Source: Arthrobacter sp. KBS0702
GTDB taxonomy: Bacteria; Actinomycetota; Actinomycetes; Actinomycetales; Micrococcaceae
DNA: 64,000 nucleotides
Reading direction: 5' to 3'
Assembly (NCBI RefSeq): GCF_005937985.2
Contig: NZ_CP042172.1
Coordinates: 1,302,001 to 1,366,000 of the forward strand
Made by a program: the position numbers and the translations under genes
Notes under the pieces: model-generated
The model's database searches: none
The model's input: the letters and a program-made list of their open reading frames with translations, nothing else
Told to the model about the DNA's origin: nothing
Part shown: positions 24,123-32,915 of the stretch, one piece after another
Position numbering within the stretch: the stretch's first letter is position 1
Layout: every line of letters begins with the position of its first letter

Positions 24123-26666
24123 GTGCGTATCCCACTTTCCTGGCTGCGTGAATTTGCAGCCGTACCGGCCGGAGCGACGGCCGAAGACGTGATGGCGGAC
24201 CTCGTCAAGGTCGGCTTTGAAGAAGAGGCAGTCCACCGCCCCACCGACGCCCTCCAGGGCCCCGTGGTGGTGGGCCAGGTGCTGAGCATCGTCAAGGAAC
24301 CCCAGACCAACGGCAAGACCATCAACTGGTGCCAGGTCCGGGTCGTCCCGGAAGGCCAGCAGCAGACCCTGACGGGCGAGGGCATCGACCCCTCGGGCGT
24401 CCAGGGCATCATCTGCGGCGCCCATAACTTCGTGGAGGGGGACAAGGTGGTGGTCACCCTTCCCGGCGCCGTGCTGCCCGGGGACTTCCGCATCTCCGCC
24501 CGCAAAACCTACGGGCACCTCTCCGCCGGCATGATCGCCTCCGTGCGCGAGCTCGGCATCGGCGAGGACCACGACGGCATCCTGGTGCTCTCCCGGATCG
24601 GACTAGACCCGGAAATCGGCACCGACGCCATGGAACTGCTGGGCCTCTACGACCAGGCCGCCGAAATCAACGTCACCCCGGACCGCGGCTACGCGTTCTC
24701 GATCCGCGGCGTGGCCCGGGAGTACGCCCACGCCACCGGCACGCCCTTCACCGACCCGGCGTCCAAGGTGCAGGCGCCCGCGGACCTCACCGGCGGCTAC
24801 GGCGTCAAGCTCAACGACGACGCGCCGATCTACGGCAAGCCCGGCTGTGACCGTTTCGTGGCACGCACCGTCCGCGGAGTCGACGCCACCCGGCCGACCC
24901 CGCCGTGGATGAGCTCCCGGCTCCGGCTCGCCGGCATCCGGTCCATCTCGTTGCCGGTGGACATCTCCAACTACGTCATGCTGGAACTCGGGCAGCCCAC
25001 CCACTGCTACGACCTCGACACGCTGTCCGGCGACATTGTGGTGCGGCGTGCGGTGGCCGGGGAGAAGATCACCACGCTGGACGCCAAGGAACGCACCCTC
25101 GACGCCGAGGACCTCCTCATCACCGACGGTTCCGGCGCGATCGGCATCGCCGGTGTGATGGGCGGCGCCGCCACCGAGGTGTCCGACGCCACCACCAACG
25201 TCCTGATCGAGGCCGCGCACTTCGACGAAGTGTCGATCGCACGCTCCCGCCGCCGCCACAAACTGCCGTCCGAGGCCTCCAAGCGCTTCGAACGCGGCGT
25301 CGACTGGCACATCGCCCCGGTGGCCGCCCAGCGGGTCGTCGACCTCCTGGTCGAGCTCGCCGGCGGCACCGCCGTGGCCGAGGGGACCGACGTCGGCACC
25401 GCACCGGACGCCGTCGCCGTCGAACTGCCCGCGGCCTTCGCCGCGGAGCGGATCGGCATCGACTTCACCGAGGACCAGATCCTGACCTCGCTGCAGGATC
25501 TCGGCGCCGTCGTCGAGAAGACCGGCACCGGCTACGCCGTGACGGCCCCGAGCTGGCGCACCGACCTGGAAACCAAGGAGGACCTCTCCGAGGAGATCGC
25601 CCGCCTGGTCGGCTATGACAAGATCCCCGCCACCCTGCCCGTGGCCCCTCCGGGCCGCGGACTGACCCGCGTGCAGCAGCAGCGCCGCCGGCTCGTCCAG
25701 GCCCTGGCGGACGCCGGCCTCACCGAAGTGCTGGCCTACCCGTTTGTCTCCAAGGCCGCCAACGACACCTTCGGGACCCCCGAGGCCGGCGCGGAGCGAA
25801 AAGCGCTCAAGCTGGCCAACCCGATCAGCGAAGAGCACGGCTACCTGCGGACCTCCATCCTGCCGGGCCTGATCGAGGTCGCCAAGCGCAACCACTCCCG
25901 TGGCTTCCGCGACCTCGCGCTGTTCGAGTCCGGGCTCGTCTTCCTGCCCGGGGACACGCTGGGCACGGCCTCCATCCCGCCGCTGGGCGCCAAGCCCGCC
26001 GACGAGGTGCTGGACGGACTGTACGACGGCGTCCCGGACCAGCCGTTGTACCTCGCCGCGGTGCTGACCGGCCACGATTCGCCTGCCGCACCGGCGCATG
26101 CGCCCCGCGCCTGGGACTGGGCTGACGCGCTGGACATCGCCCGGCTCGCCGGCGACGTCCTCGGCGTCGAGATCGTCATCAGCCAGGGCCAGCACCAGGC
26201 CTTCCACCCGGGACGGGCCGCGCAGCTGGCGCTCCGCAACGGCGAGGTCCTGGGCTACGCCGGCGAACTGCACCCGAAGCTGCTCGCGGCGCACGACATG
26301 CCGGCCCGCTCAGTGGCGCTGGAACTGAACGCCGACGCACTGTTCGAAGCCGCCGCCGACGTGATCGTCGCCCGGCACATCTCCACCTACCCGGTGGCCA
26401 CCCAGGACGTCGCCCTCGTGGTGGCGGCCGAGGTTGCCGCGGACGAGGTGCTGGCCGCCCTGCGTGACGGTGCAGGGGAGCTGCTCGAGGACGTCGCACT
26501 GTTCGACGTATATGCGGGAAAGGGCATCGAAGAGGGCAAGAAGTCGCTGGCCTTCAACCTGCGCTTCCGCGCCGATGACCGGACGCTGACCGCGGACGAG
26601 GCCTCGGCGGCCCGGGACAGCGCGGTTGCCGCCGCCCATGAGCGGTTCGGTGCGGTCCAGCGCTAA
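24123..26666 (+). CDS. pheT: phenylalanyl-tRNA synthetase beta subunit
   Basis: 847 residues from GTG. Domains in order: start MRIPLSWLREFA, a tRNA-binding OB domain (about 45-160), the B3/4 editing domain (about 220-390, HKLPSEASKRFERGVDW), B5 (about 420-490), the catalytic-like core (about 500-740, DLALFESGLVFLPGD) and a C-terminal FDX-ACB anticodon domain (about 755-847, RHISTYPVATQDVALVV). The length is normal. The B3/4 domain removes mischarged tyrosine. Confidence 0.97.
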   Translation: MRIPLSWLREFAAVPAGATAEDVMADLVKVGFEEEAVHRPTDALQGPVVVGQVLSIVKEPQTNGKTINWCQVRVVPEGQQQTLTGEGIDPSGVQGIICGAHNFVEGDKVVVTLPGAVLPGDFRISARKTYGHLSAGMIASVRELGIGEDHDGILVLSRIGLDPEIGTDAMELLGLYDQAAEINVTPDRGYAFSIRGVAREYAHATGTPFTDPASKVQAPADLTGGYGVKLNDDAPIYGKPGCDRFVARTVRGVDATRPTPPWMSSRLRLAGIRSISLPVDISNYVMLELGQPTHCYDLDTLSGDIVVRRAVAGEKITTLDAKERTLDAEDLLITDGSGAIGIAGVMGGAATEVSDATTNVLIEAAHFDEVSIARSRRRHKLPSEASKRFERGVDWHIAPVAAQRVVDLLVELAGGTAVAEGTDVGTAPDAVAVELPAAFAAERIGIDFTEDQILTSLQDLGAVVEKTGTGYAVTAPSWRTDLETKEDLSEEIARLVGYDKIPATLPVAPPGRGLTRVQQQRRRLVQALADAGLTEVLAYPFVSKAANDTFGTPEAGAERKALKLANPISEEHGYLRTSILPGLIEVAKRNHSRGFRDLALFESGLVFLPGDTLGTASIPPLGAKPADEVLDGLYDGVPDQPLYLAAVLTGHDSPAAPAHAPRAWDWADALDIARLAGDVLGVEIVISQGQHQAFHPGRAAQLALRNGEVLGYAGELHPKLLAAHDMPARSVALELNADALFEAAADVIVARHISTYPVATQDVALVVAAEVAADEVLAALRDGAGELLEDVALFDVYAGKGIEEGKKSLAFNLRFRADDRTLTADEASAARDSAVAAAHERFGAVQR

Positions 26667-26719
26667 CGGCACATAGCCTCCGGAGCTAAACACCGGCGGT
26701 AAACATAGGAGGGCGGGAT

Positions 26720-27541
26720 ATGACGTCGCAGCTGATGGTGCGGTCGGTCCCGCCCTTCCGCGTTCCCGGCGCCGCGGAAGTTCCCGGCGCCACGGGGTCC
26801 CTGGAGGCGGCAGCCCATGGGCTGTTGGACGACGTCGAACTCGGCCGTGCGCGGGCGCTGGAACCCCGTCCGCGGCAGGACTTCCTGGCCGGCCGGCTGG
26901 CGCTGCGGCGCTTTGCGGCGGAACTGCTGGGTGTGCCGGCGGCGGACCTCCGGGCGGCCTATAACTGTCCGCAGTGCGGCCCCGGTAGTCCGCACGGCCG
27001 GCCCGGCTACACGCTGCATGGCGTGCCGGTGCCGCTGCTGCTGAGCCTCTCGCGGAGCGCGGGCTGGGTCCTGCTGGCAGCGGTGCCGGATCCTGCGCCG
27101 GGACTCCGGCTCGGCGTCGACGTGCAGGACCCTGCGGGCACGGACTTTGCCGGCTTCGACGAGCTGGTGCTCGGCCCGGCCGAACGCGCGAGCCTGCGCA
27201 GCCTGGCCGGCGCCGAGCTGTTGGCCGAACGTGCCCGGCTCTGGGCCCGTAAGGAGGCCTGGCTCAAGCTGTGCGGTACCGGGCTGCGGACCGCGCCGGA
27301 CAGCGTGGAGGTGCTTGGGCACCCCGGCATCAGGGACCTGCCGCCCGCCGAATCCGGGCTCCCCGCGCATTTTGCCGCCGCTGTCGCCCTGGCCGGCACC
27401 CCGGACGGCCTCCCACCGGGACAACCGCCGGGACCACCGGCGCGCCAACGGCCGTCAGCGGGGGTCAGCCGGCGGGCAGCGGCGGGAGTGCCTCTTCATA
27501 GAGCCAGGGGTGGAGCACGGCCTCGGCGTCGATCCCGGTGA
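26720..27541 (+). CDS. 4'-phosphopantetheinyl transferase, Sfp type
   Basis: 273 residues. Superfamily motifs are LGVDVQD (about 131-137, magnesium-binding Asp) and WARKEAWLKLCGTGL (about 175-189, catalytic Lys-Glu). The substrate region reads RPGYTLHGVPVPLLLSLSRSAGWVLLA. It attaches the phosphopantetheine arm of CoA to carrier-domain serines. ATG 26720 has AGGAGGG 8 nt upstream. The last 26 codons overlap the convergent M1 gene and read as a Pro/Arg-rich tail without fold, so the functional part may end near residue 235. The Pls-type synthetase 1.4 kb away has a carrier domain that needs this modification. Confidence 0.87.
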   Translation: MTSQLMVRSVPPFRVPGAAEVPGATGSLEAAAHGLLDDVELGRARALEPRPRQDFLAGRLALRRFAAELLGVPAADLRAAYNCPQCGPGSPHGRPGYTLHGVPVPLLLSLSRSAGWVLLAAVPDPAPGLRLGVDVQDPAGTDFAGFDELVLGPAERASLRSLAGAELLAERARLWARKEAWLKLCGTGLRTAPDSVEVLGHPGIRDLPPAESGLPAHFAAAVALAGTPDGLPPGQPPGPPARQRPSAGVSRRAAAGVPLHRARGGARPRRRSR

Positions 27542-28838
27542 CGCGGTGCGCTGCCAGGATAAAGTCCTCCGTCGTGACCGAGCCGTGGCGGCGGCCCCCG
27601 GTCCAGTCGTGCAGCAGTGCGAAGAATGCCAGATCGCCGCAACTGAGGCGGATCGCGTGCAGGGCGAGGGCGCCGCGTTTGTAGACACGGTCGTCGAACA
27701 TCAGTTCCGGCCCGGGATCACCCACCAGCAGGTCCTGGTCCTCCGCCCTGAGCATCCGCCAGGCCGCCCGGGCCCGGTCGGCCACGGTCATGACCCGGGC
27801 CTCCTCGGACCATATCCATTCGGCGTAGCAGGCGAAACCTTCGTGCAGCCAGATATCCCTCCACGAGGCCGCGGTCAGTGAATTCCCGAACCACTGGTGG
27901 GACAGTTCGTGGGCGATCAGCCGCTGCGATTCCCAGTCCTGCCCCAGGTGGTTGCGGCCGAAAATGGACAGGGACTGCGCCTCCAGCGGGATTTCCAGGG
28001 CATCTTCTGTGACCACCACGGTGTAGCCGGCGAAGGGATACGGCCCAAAGCAGCTGGTGAAGGTGCGCATCATCTCCGGCTGGCGGGCGAGCCCGGTGCG
28101 CGCCTCGGCCGAGAGCTCCGCCGGCACCGCTGCCACCTGGGCGACGTCGCCGGCAGGCCGCTCCGGGTTGAGGGGAAGCAGTTCGTACCGGCCGATCTGG
28201 ACCGTGGCGAGGTAGCTTGCCATCGGTTCGGACTGCTCGTAAACCCAGGTTTCGCGGCTGGACCGGGCCTGGTGGGAGACCAGCACACCGTTGCAGACGG
28301 CCCGGTAGTTCGCATCCGTGGTGACCGCGATCCGGTAGCTGGCCTTATCCCGCGGGTGGTCGTTGCAGGGGAACCAGGACGCCGCGCCGTTGGGCTGCCC
28401 GGCGACCAGGACGCCGTCGGTCAGCTCCTCCCAGCCCACCTCCCCCCAGAGCCCGCGGCGCGGGGCCGGATTGCCCTCGTAGCGGATGTCGAGGGTGAAT
28501 TCGTCGCCGGGCAGCAGCGCCGCGTCCGGCACCACAACGAGGCGTTCGGCCCGCTGGGTGAACTTGCGCACTTTCCGGCCCGGCATCAGCACCTTGGTGG
28601 CCCGGAGCCCCGTCAGGTCCAGGACAATCGCCGAGCTCTGGCGCCGCGCGACCGCGTGCAGCGTCGCCCTGCCGGCGAGGTGGTTGCTGTTGATCCGGTA
28701 GTCGAGCTCGAGCTCGTAGCGGGTCACCCGGTAGACCTCGGTGCCGTGGCCGGGCATGTACGGGTCCGGGGCCTCGGCGGGCAGTTCGGGAGGCAATTCA
28801 GCGGGAAATTCCTCGGCGGCTGAAGCGGTTGGACTCAT
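27465..28838 (-). CDS. M1-family zinc metallopeptidase
   Basis: 457 residues. The zinc site HELSHQWFG (His310, Glu311, His314) with Glu333 in WLHEGFACYAEW is complete. The exopeptidase motif usually written GAMEN is replaced by ALEIPLEAQS. The N-terminal domain 1 (about 35-220) is normal, but the length of 457 shows that the C-terminal helical domain of large M1 enzymes is absent. No signal peptide is present. It lies between the PPTase gene (77-nt tail overlap) and the Pls-type synthetase on the synthetase strand, 65 nt downstream of it, probably in one transcript. From memory, an M1-like enzyme degrades epsilon-polylysine in Streptomyces albulus, so a product-cleaving or protective role is inferred. 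Confidence 0.88.
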   Translation of the reverse strand: MSPTASAAEEFPAELPPELPAEAPDPYMPGHGTEVYRVTRYELELDYRINSNHLAGRATLHAVARRQSSAIVLDLTGLRATKVLMPGRKVRKFTQRAERLVVVPDAALLPGDEFTLDIRYEGNPAPRRGLWGEVGWEELTDGVLVAGQPNGAASWFPCNDHPRDKASYRIAVTTDANYRAVCNGVLVSHQARSSRETWVYEQSEPMASYLATVQIGRYELLPLNPERPAGDVAQVAAVPAELSAEARTGLARQPEMMRTFTSCFGPYPFAGYTVVVTEDALEIPLEAQSLSIFGRNHLGQDWESQRLIAHELSHQWFGNSLTAASWRDIWLHEGFACYAEWIWSEEARVMTVADRARAAWRMLRAEDQDLLVGDPGPELMFDDRVYKRGALALHAIRLSCGDLAFFALLHDWTGGRRHGSVTTEDFILAAHRVTGIDAEAVLHPWLYEEALPPLPAG

Positions 28839-28903
28839 CAGTTGGCCTTAGTGGTTGCGGTGGGCGTGGTGCTCTCGGTGTGTCCTGCACGGACGGGGCG
28901 GGG

Positions 28904-31900
28904 CTACTTCGGCTTGGGCGCCGGAACGTCCGGGCCGCCCCACGGACTGACCGGATTTCCCATCCAGTAGGTGGCGGCCGGCACCGTTTCACCCCTCATC
29001 ACGAGTGATGCCGGGCCGACCGTGCCACCCTTGCCGATCCGGGCGCGCGGCAGGATCACTCCGTGCGGGCCCATCGTGGCCCCGTCTTCGAGGGTAACAG
29101 TGTCAATGCTCATCACCCGGTCGTGGAACAGATGGGTCTGGACCACGCAGCCGCGGTTGACCGTGGCGCTGCGGCCCAGGGTGACAAGGTCCGCCTCGGG
29201 GAGCCAGTAGCTTTCGCACCACGTTCCGGCTCCGATCTTGGCGCCGAGGGCGCGCAGCCACCACACCAGCGCCGGGGTGCCGGACGCGGCCCGCGCGAAC
29301 CACGGGGCGCTGACCATTTCGATGAAGGTGTCCACCACCTCATTCCGCCAGATGAAGGAGCTCCAGAGCGGGTGCTCGCCGGGGCGGATGCGTCCCACCA
29401 GAAGCCACTTGGCGACGACGGCGCTTCCGGCGGCGACGGCGCCGGCCAGCAGGACCACCATACCGCCCAGCAGCGCCGCCACGGCGTAGTTGAAGGTGCC
29501 GGCCAGCCAGTCGAGGGCCACCAGCACGCCGGCGGCGACGGCGACGGTGAGCACCAGCGGGACAAAGCGGCAGAGCTCCCACAGGGCACGCGCCAGCTTG
29601 AGCCGCCGGGGCGGCTGGAAGGTGCGGGTGTCGTCCGAGGCGATGGCGGTCCGTCGCAGCCGCACCGGCGGGCTGCCCAGCCAGGACGTGCCGGACTTCG
29701 CCTTCGCAGGGGTGGCCGAGAGCACGGCCACGAGGGAGTTCTTGGGGACGTTCCGTCCCGCGGCGGTCATCCCGGAGTTGCCGAGGAAGGAGCGTTTCCC
29801 CACTTTCGCGGGCGCGATCCGCATCCAGCCGCCGCCGAGCTCGTAGGACGCGATCAACGTGTCATCGGCGAGGAAGGCGCCTTCGCCCACGGTCGTCATT
29901 TTCGGGATCAGCAACACCGTGGACGCCTCCACGTTCCTGCCGACCCTGGCCCCGAGCAGCCGCAGCCAGACGGGGGTGAACAGGCTGGCATAGACCGGAA
30001 ACAGCAGGTCGCGGGCCAAGTCGAGGACCCGCTCAGTCGCCCAGACCTGCCAGCCCATCCGGCTGCGCACCCGGTAATAGCCGGCGCGCAGGCCGATCCC
30101 GAGGAGCCGCGTGCTGGCGAGGACCAGCGCCAGGTTTGTGCCGAACCACGCCAAGGCGGCCAGCGGGAGCGACACAGCCAGCTGCGGCAGGGCCTCGGCC
30201 AGTGAGTCCCGGCCCTGGATGAAGCCGAACATCACCAGCGCGGCGGCCGCGGCGGACAGGTAGGGGATCAGGGCCAGCACGGCCGAGGCGGAGGCGAAGC
30301 CGGCAAACCAGAGCCGGCCGATCAGGTGGTGCTCCGGCGGGGCGTCCGGCCAGCCTTGTTTGGCCTTGCCGCGGCGTTCCGCCGGGGACCCGGCCACCAA
30401 GTGACCGGCCTTGACCCGACCGAGGACGGCGGAGCCTGGTTCCACCTGCGCCCCGGCCCCGATGCTCGCACCGGGCATGAGGGTGCTGCGGGCGCCGACG
30501 ACGGCCCCGGCGCCGATGCGGATCGCGCCGATGTGGACAGAGTCGCCGTCGATCCACCAGCCGGACAGATCGACCTCGGGTTCGATGTTGCAGCCGTTGC
30601 CCAGCGACAGCATTCCCGTGACCGGCGGCAGCGAGTGGAGTTGGACGTTGGCGCCAATGGTGGCGCCGAGGGCCCGTGCGTAGTACGGCACCCACGGCGC
30701 GCTGGCCAGGCTGATGGCGCCGGCCAGGTCCTGGATCTGCTCGGCCAGCCACAGGCGCAGGTGCACCTTGCCCGAGCGGGGGTAGCGTCCCTCGGCGACG
30801 TTGCGCAGCAGGAGCCGGGCCGCGGCGACCGAGATCGCCATCCGCCCGGCCGGGCTCACGAACACCAGCCAGGATGCGGCCACCCACCACCAGGACAGCG
30901 TCGGCGCCGCGGTGAAACCGGCCAGGGACGACAGCAGGTTGTTTGCCACCATCAGGTACGTCAGCCAGCGCATGCCGACGAGGATATGCAGCGGAACCCC
31001 CAGCAGCGTCTGGGCCCATTGGGCGCGGCGGGAGGTGGGACGCACGGATCGCTCGCCGGCGGCGGCGGCTCCGCCCTCCGGCAGGGACTGGCGGGCGGCG
31101 TCGATCAAGGCGCCGATCCGGGGTGTCGCGTAGATGTCCGCCACCGTGATCGTCGGGTAGCGCACCCGCAGGGCGGAGACAAGTTGGGCCGCGGCCAGGG
31201 AACCGCCGCCGAAGGCGAAGAAGTCGGCGTCCAGGTCCGCAACGGTCCCGCCCAGCACGGCACTCCACTGTTCGACGATCCAGCGGGCGTCGTCAGGCAG
31301 GTTCAACGGCGCCGACGCGGCGTCCGCGGCCCCTGCGCCGGCCAGCGGCCACGGCAGGGCATGCCGGTCCACCTTGCCGCTGGTTTTGGTCGGCAGGGCG
31401 TCCACGACGGTAAGCAGCGGGATCAGCGGGGCGGGCAGGCTGGAGGCGAGCAGGGCCCGCGCGGCCGCCAGGTCCAGCTCGCGGCCGTCGACCGGGGAGA
31501 GGTAACCGACCAGCACCTGGTTCCCGGCCGCCGTCGTGCGGACCGCCGCCGCCGCGCCGGCGACGTCGGGCAGGGACTGGAGCGCGGCGTCGATCTCGCC
31601 GAGCTCGATCCGGCGGCCGCCGAGTTTGACCTGTTCGTCGGCACGGCCCACGAAGAGCAGGCCCGCCCGTTCGTAGCGGACCAGATCCCCGGAGCGGTAG
31701 GCCCGGGACCAGCCCAGGGCCGGCAGCGGAGCGTATTTTTCCGCGTCCTTGGCCGGATCGAGGTAGCGGGCAAGCCCGACGCCGCCGATGATCAGCTCCC
31801 CGATGCCGCCCTCGGCGACCGGCACCCCGTCGGAGCCGACGACGGCGAGGTCCCAGCCGTCCAGTGGCAGTCCGATCCGGACCGGTCCCGGCCCGCCCAG

Positions 31901-32857
31901 CGGCGCGGCGCAGGCGACGACGGTGGTCTCGGTGGGCCCGTAGGTGTTCCAGACCTCGCGTCCGTCCACGGCGAGGCGCTCGGCAAGTTCGGGCGGGCAG
32001 GCCTCGCCGCCGAAGATCAGCAGCCGGACACTTTCCAGCGACTCGACGGGCCACAGCGCGGCGAGCGTGGGCACCGTGGACACCACCGTGATGCCATGGT
32101 TGATGAGCCACGGGCCGAGGTCCATGCCGGTCCGGACCAAGGCCCGGGGCGCCGGGACCAGGCATGCCCCGTTCCGCCACGCGAGCCACATTTCCTCGCA
32201 GGAGGCGTCGAAGGCGACCGAGAGTCCGGCCAGCACCCGGTCCTGGGGTCCCACCGGCTCGGCCTGCAGGAAGATCCGCGCCTCGGCGTCGACGAACGCG
32301 GCTGCCGAGCTGTGCCGCACCGCGACGCCTTTGGGGGTGCCGGTGGATCCGGAGGTGAAAATGACCCAGGCGTCGTCGGCGGGGACCGGCTGCCTGGCGG
32401 CCGGGAACGGCCGGGGGCGGGCGGTGTCCGCGACGATGGTGCCGCCGGCGCGCATGATTCCGGAGACGCGGGCCTCGCCGAACACCAGTTTGGCGCGCTC
32501 GTCGGGGTCGTCAGCGTCCACCGGAACGTAGGCGGCCCCGACGAACATCACGGCCAGGATGGAGATGTAGAGCTCGTTGGTGCCCGAGGGGATCCGGACG
32601 CCGATCTTGTCGCCGGCGCCGAGCCCGGCGAGGTGCAGCTTCCTCGCGGCGGCACGGACCTCGTCCATCAGCTGGGCATAGCTGAGGGAACGGTGACCGT
32701 CGTCGAGCGCGGAGGCATCCGGGAAGCGGGCGGCGGTGTCCTGCAGGACATCGATCAGCGTCCGTTCCGGCGGTGCAGCGAAGGCACCCGCCAGCTGCGG
32801 CTGGTAGGTGGGGCTGGCCGGGGGAGTGCCGCCGGCGGGCGGTAGCTGCTCGATCAC
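28904..32857 (-). CDS. Pls/PosA-type non-ribosomal peptide synthetase (epsilon-polylysine synthetase-like)
   Basis: 1317 residues, matching the roughly 1320 of Streptomyces Pls. Order of parts: adenylation domain 35-500 (FTSGSTGTPKG at 167-177, YGPTETT, YRSGDLVRY, KTSGKVDR); carrier domain 520-590 with Ser553 in FGGGSLAAAQ; then six membrane helices in pairs (about 617-690, 850-920, 1097-1150), each pair followed by a left-handed beta-helix hexapeptide domain (about 725-830, 965-1050, 1205-1300, for example IRIGAGAVVGARSTLMPGAS). There is no ordinary condensation or thioesterase domain. In Pls this layout polymerises an amino acid through its side-chain amine. Pocket residues, aligned by eye to PheA, are Asp217, Ala218, Glu221, Ser260, Ile281, Gly283, Thr305, Val313, Val314, Lys495. 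The acidic Glu suits lysine or a related diamino acid. The product is inferred, not shown. Confidence 0.9.
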   Translation of the reverse strand: MIEQLPPAGGTPPASPTYQPQLAGAFAAPPERTLIDVLQDTAARFPDASALDDGHRSLSYAQLMDEVRAAARKLHLAGLGAGDKIGVRIPSGTNELYISILAVMFVGAAYVPVDADDPDERAKLVFGEARVSGIMRAGGTIVADTARPRPFPAARQPVPADDAWVIFTSGSTGTPKGVAVRHSSAAAFVDAEARIFLQAEPVGPQDRVLAGLSVAFDASCEEMWLAWRNGACLVPAPRALVRTGMDLGPWLINHGITVVSTVPTLAALWPVESLESVRLLIFGGEACPPELAERLAVDGREVWNTYGPTETTVVACAAPLGGPGPVRIGLPLDGWDLAVVGSDGVPVAEGGIGELIIGGVGLARYLDPAKDAEKYAPLPALGWSRAYRSGDLVRYERAGLLFVGRADEQVKLGGRRIELGEIDAALQSLPDVAGAAAAVRTTAAGNQVLVGYLSPVDGRELDLAAARALLASSLPAPLIPLLTVVDALPTKTSGKVDRHALPWPLAGAGAADAASAPLNLPDDARWIVEQWSAVLGGTVADLDADFFAFGGGSLAAAQLVSALRVRYPTITVADIYATPRIGALIDAARQSLPEGGAAAAGERSVRPTSRRAQWAQTLLGVPLHILVGMRWLTYLMVANNLLSSLAGFTAAPTLSWWWVAASWLVFVSPAGRMAISVAAARLLLRNVAEGRYPRSGKVHLRLWLAEQIQDLAGAISLASAPWVPYYARALGATIGANVQLHSLPPVTGMLSLGNGCNIEPEVDLSGWWIDGDSVHIGAIRIGAGAVVGARSTLMPGASIGAGAQVEPGSAVLGRVKAGHLVAGSPAERRGKAKQGWPDAPPEHHLIGRLWFAGFASASAVLALIPYLSAAAAALVMFGFIQGRDSLAEALPQLAVSLPLAALAWFGTNLALVLASTRLLGIGLRAGYYRVRSRMGWQVWATERVLDLARDLLFPVYASLFTPVWLRLLGARVGRNVEASTVLLIPKMTTVGEGAFLADDTLIASYELGGGWMRIAPAKVGKRSFLGNSGMTAAGRNVPKNSLVAVLSATPAKAKSGTSWLGSPPVRLRRTAIASDDTRTFQPPRRLKLARALWELCRFVPLVLTVAVAAGVLVALDWLAGTFNYAVAALLGGMVVLLAGAVAAGSAVVAKWLLVGRIRPGEHPLWSSFIWRNEVVDTFIEMVSAPWFARAASGTPALVWWLRALGAKIGAGTWCESYWLPEADLVTLGRSATVNRGCVVQTHLFHDRVMSIDTVTLEDGATMGPHGVILPRARIGKGGTVGPASLVMRGETVPAATYWMGNPVSPWGGPDVPAPKPK

Positions 32858-32915
32858 AGCGTGATTCTCCTCGGGGCAGATGAACGGGAGAATTCGGCGT
32901 CGCTCCCGTGCGGGA

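Noticed and set aside
30326..32845. 839-codon plus-strand frame opposite the Pls-type synthetase
   Set aside because: Mirror of a well-supported adenylation and carrier region; composition is Gly/Arg/Gln-rich without fold signals.
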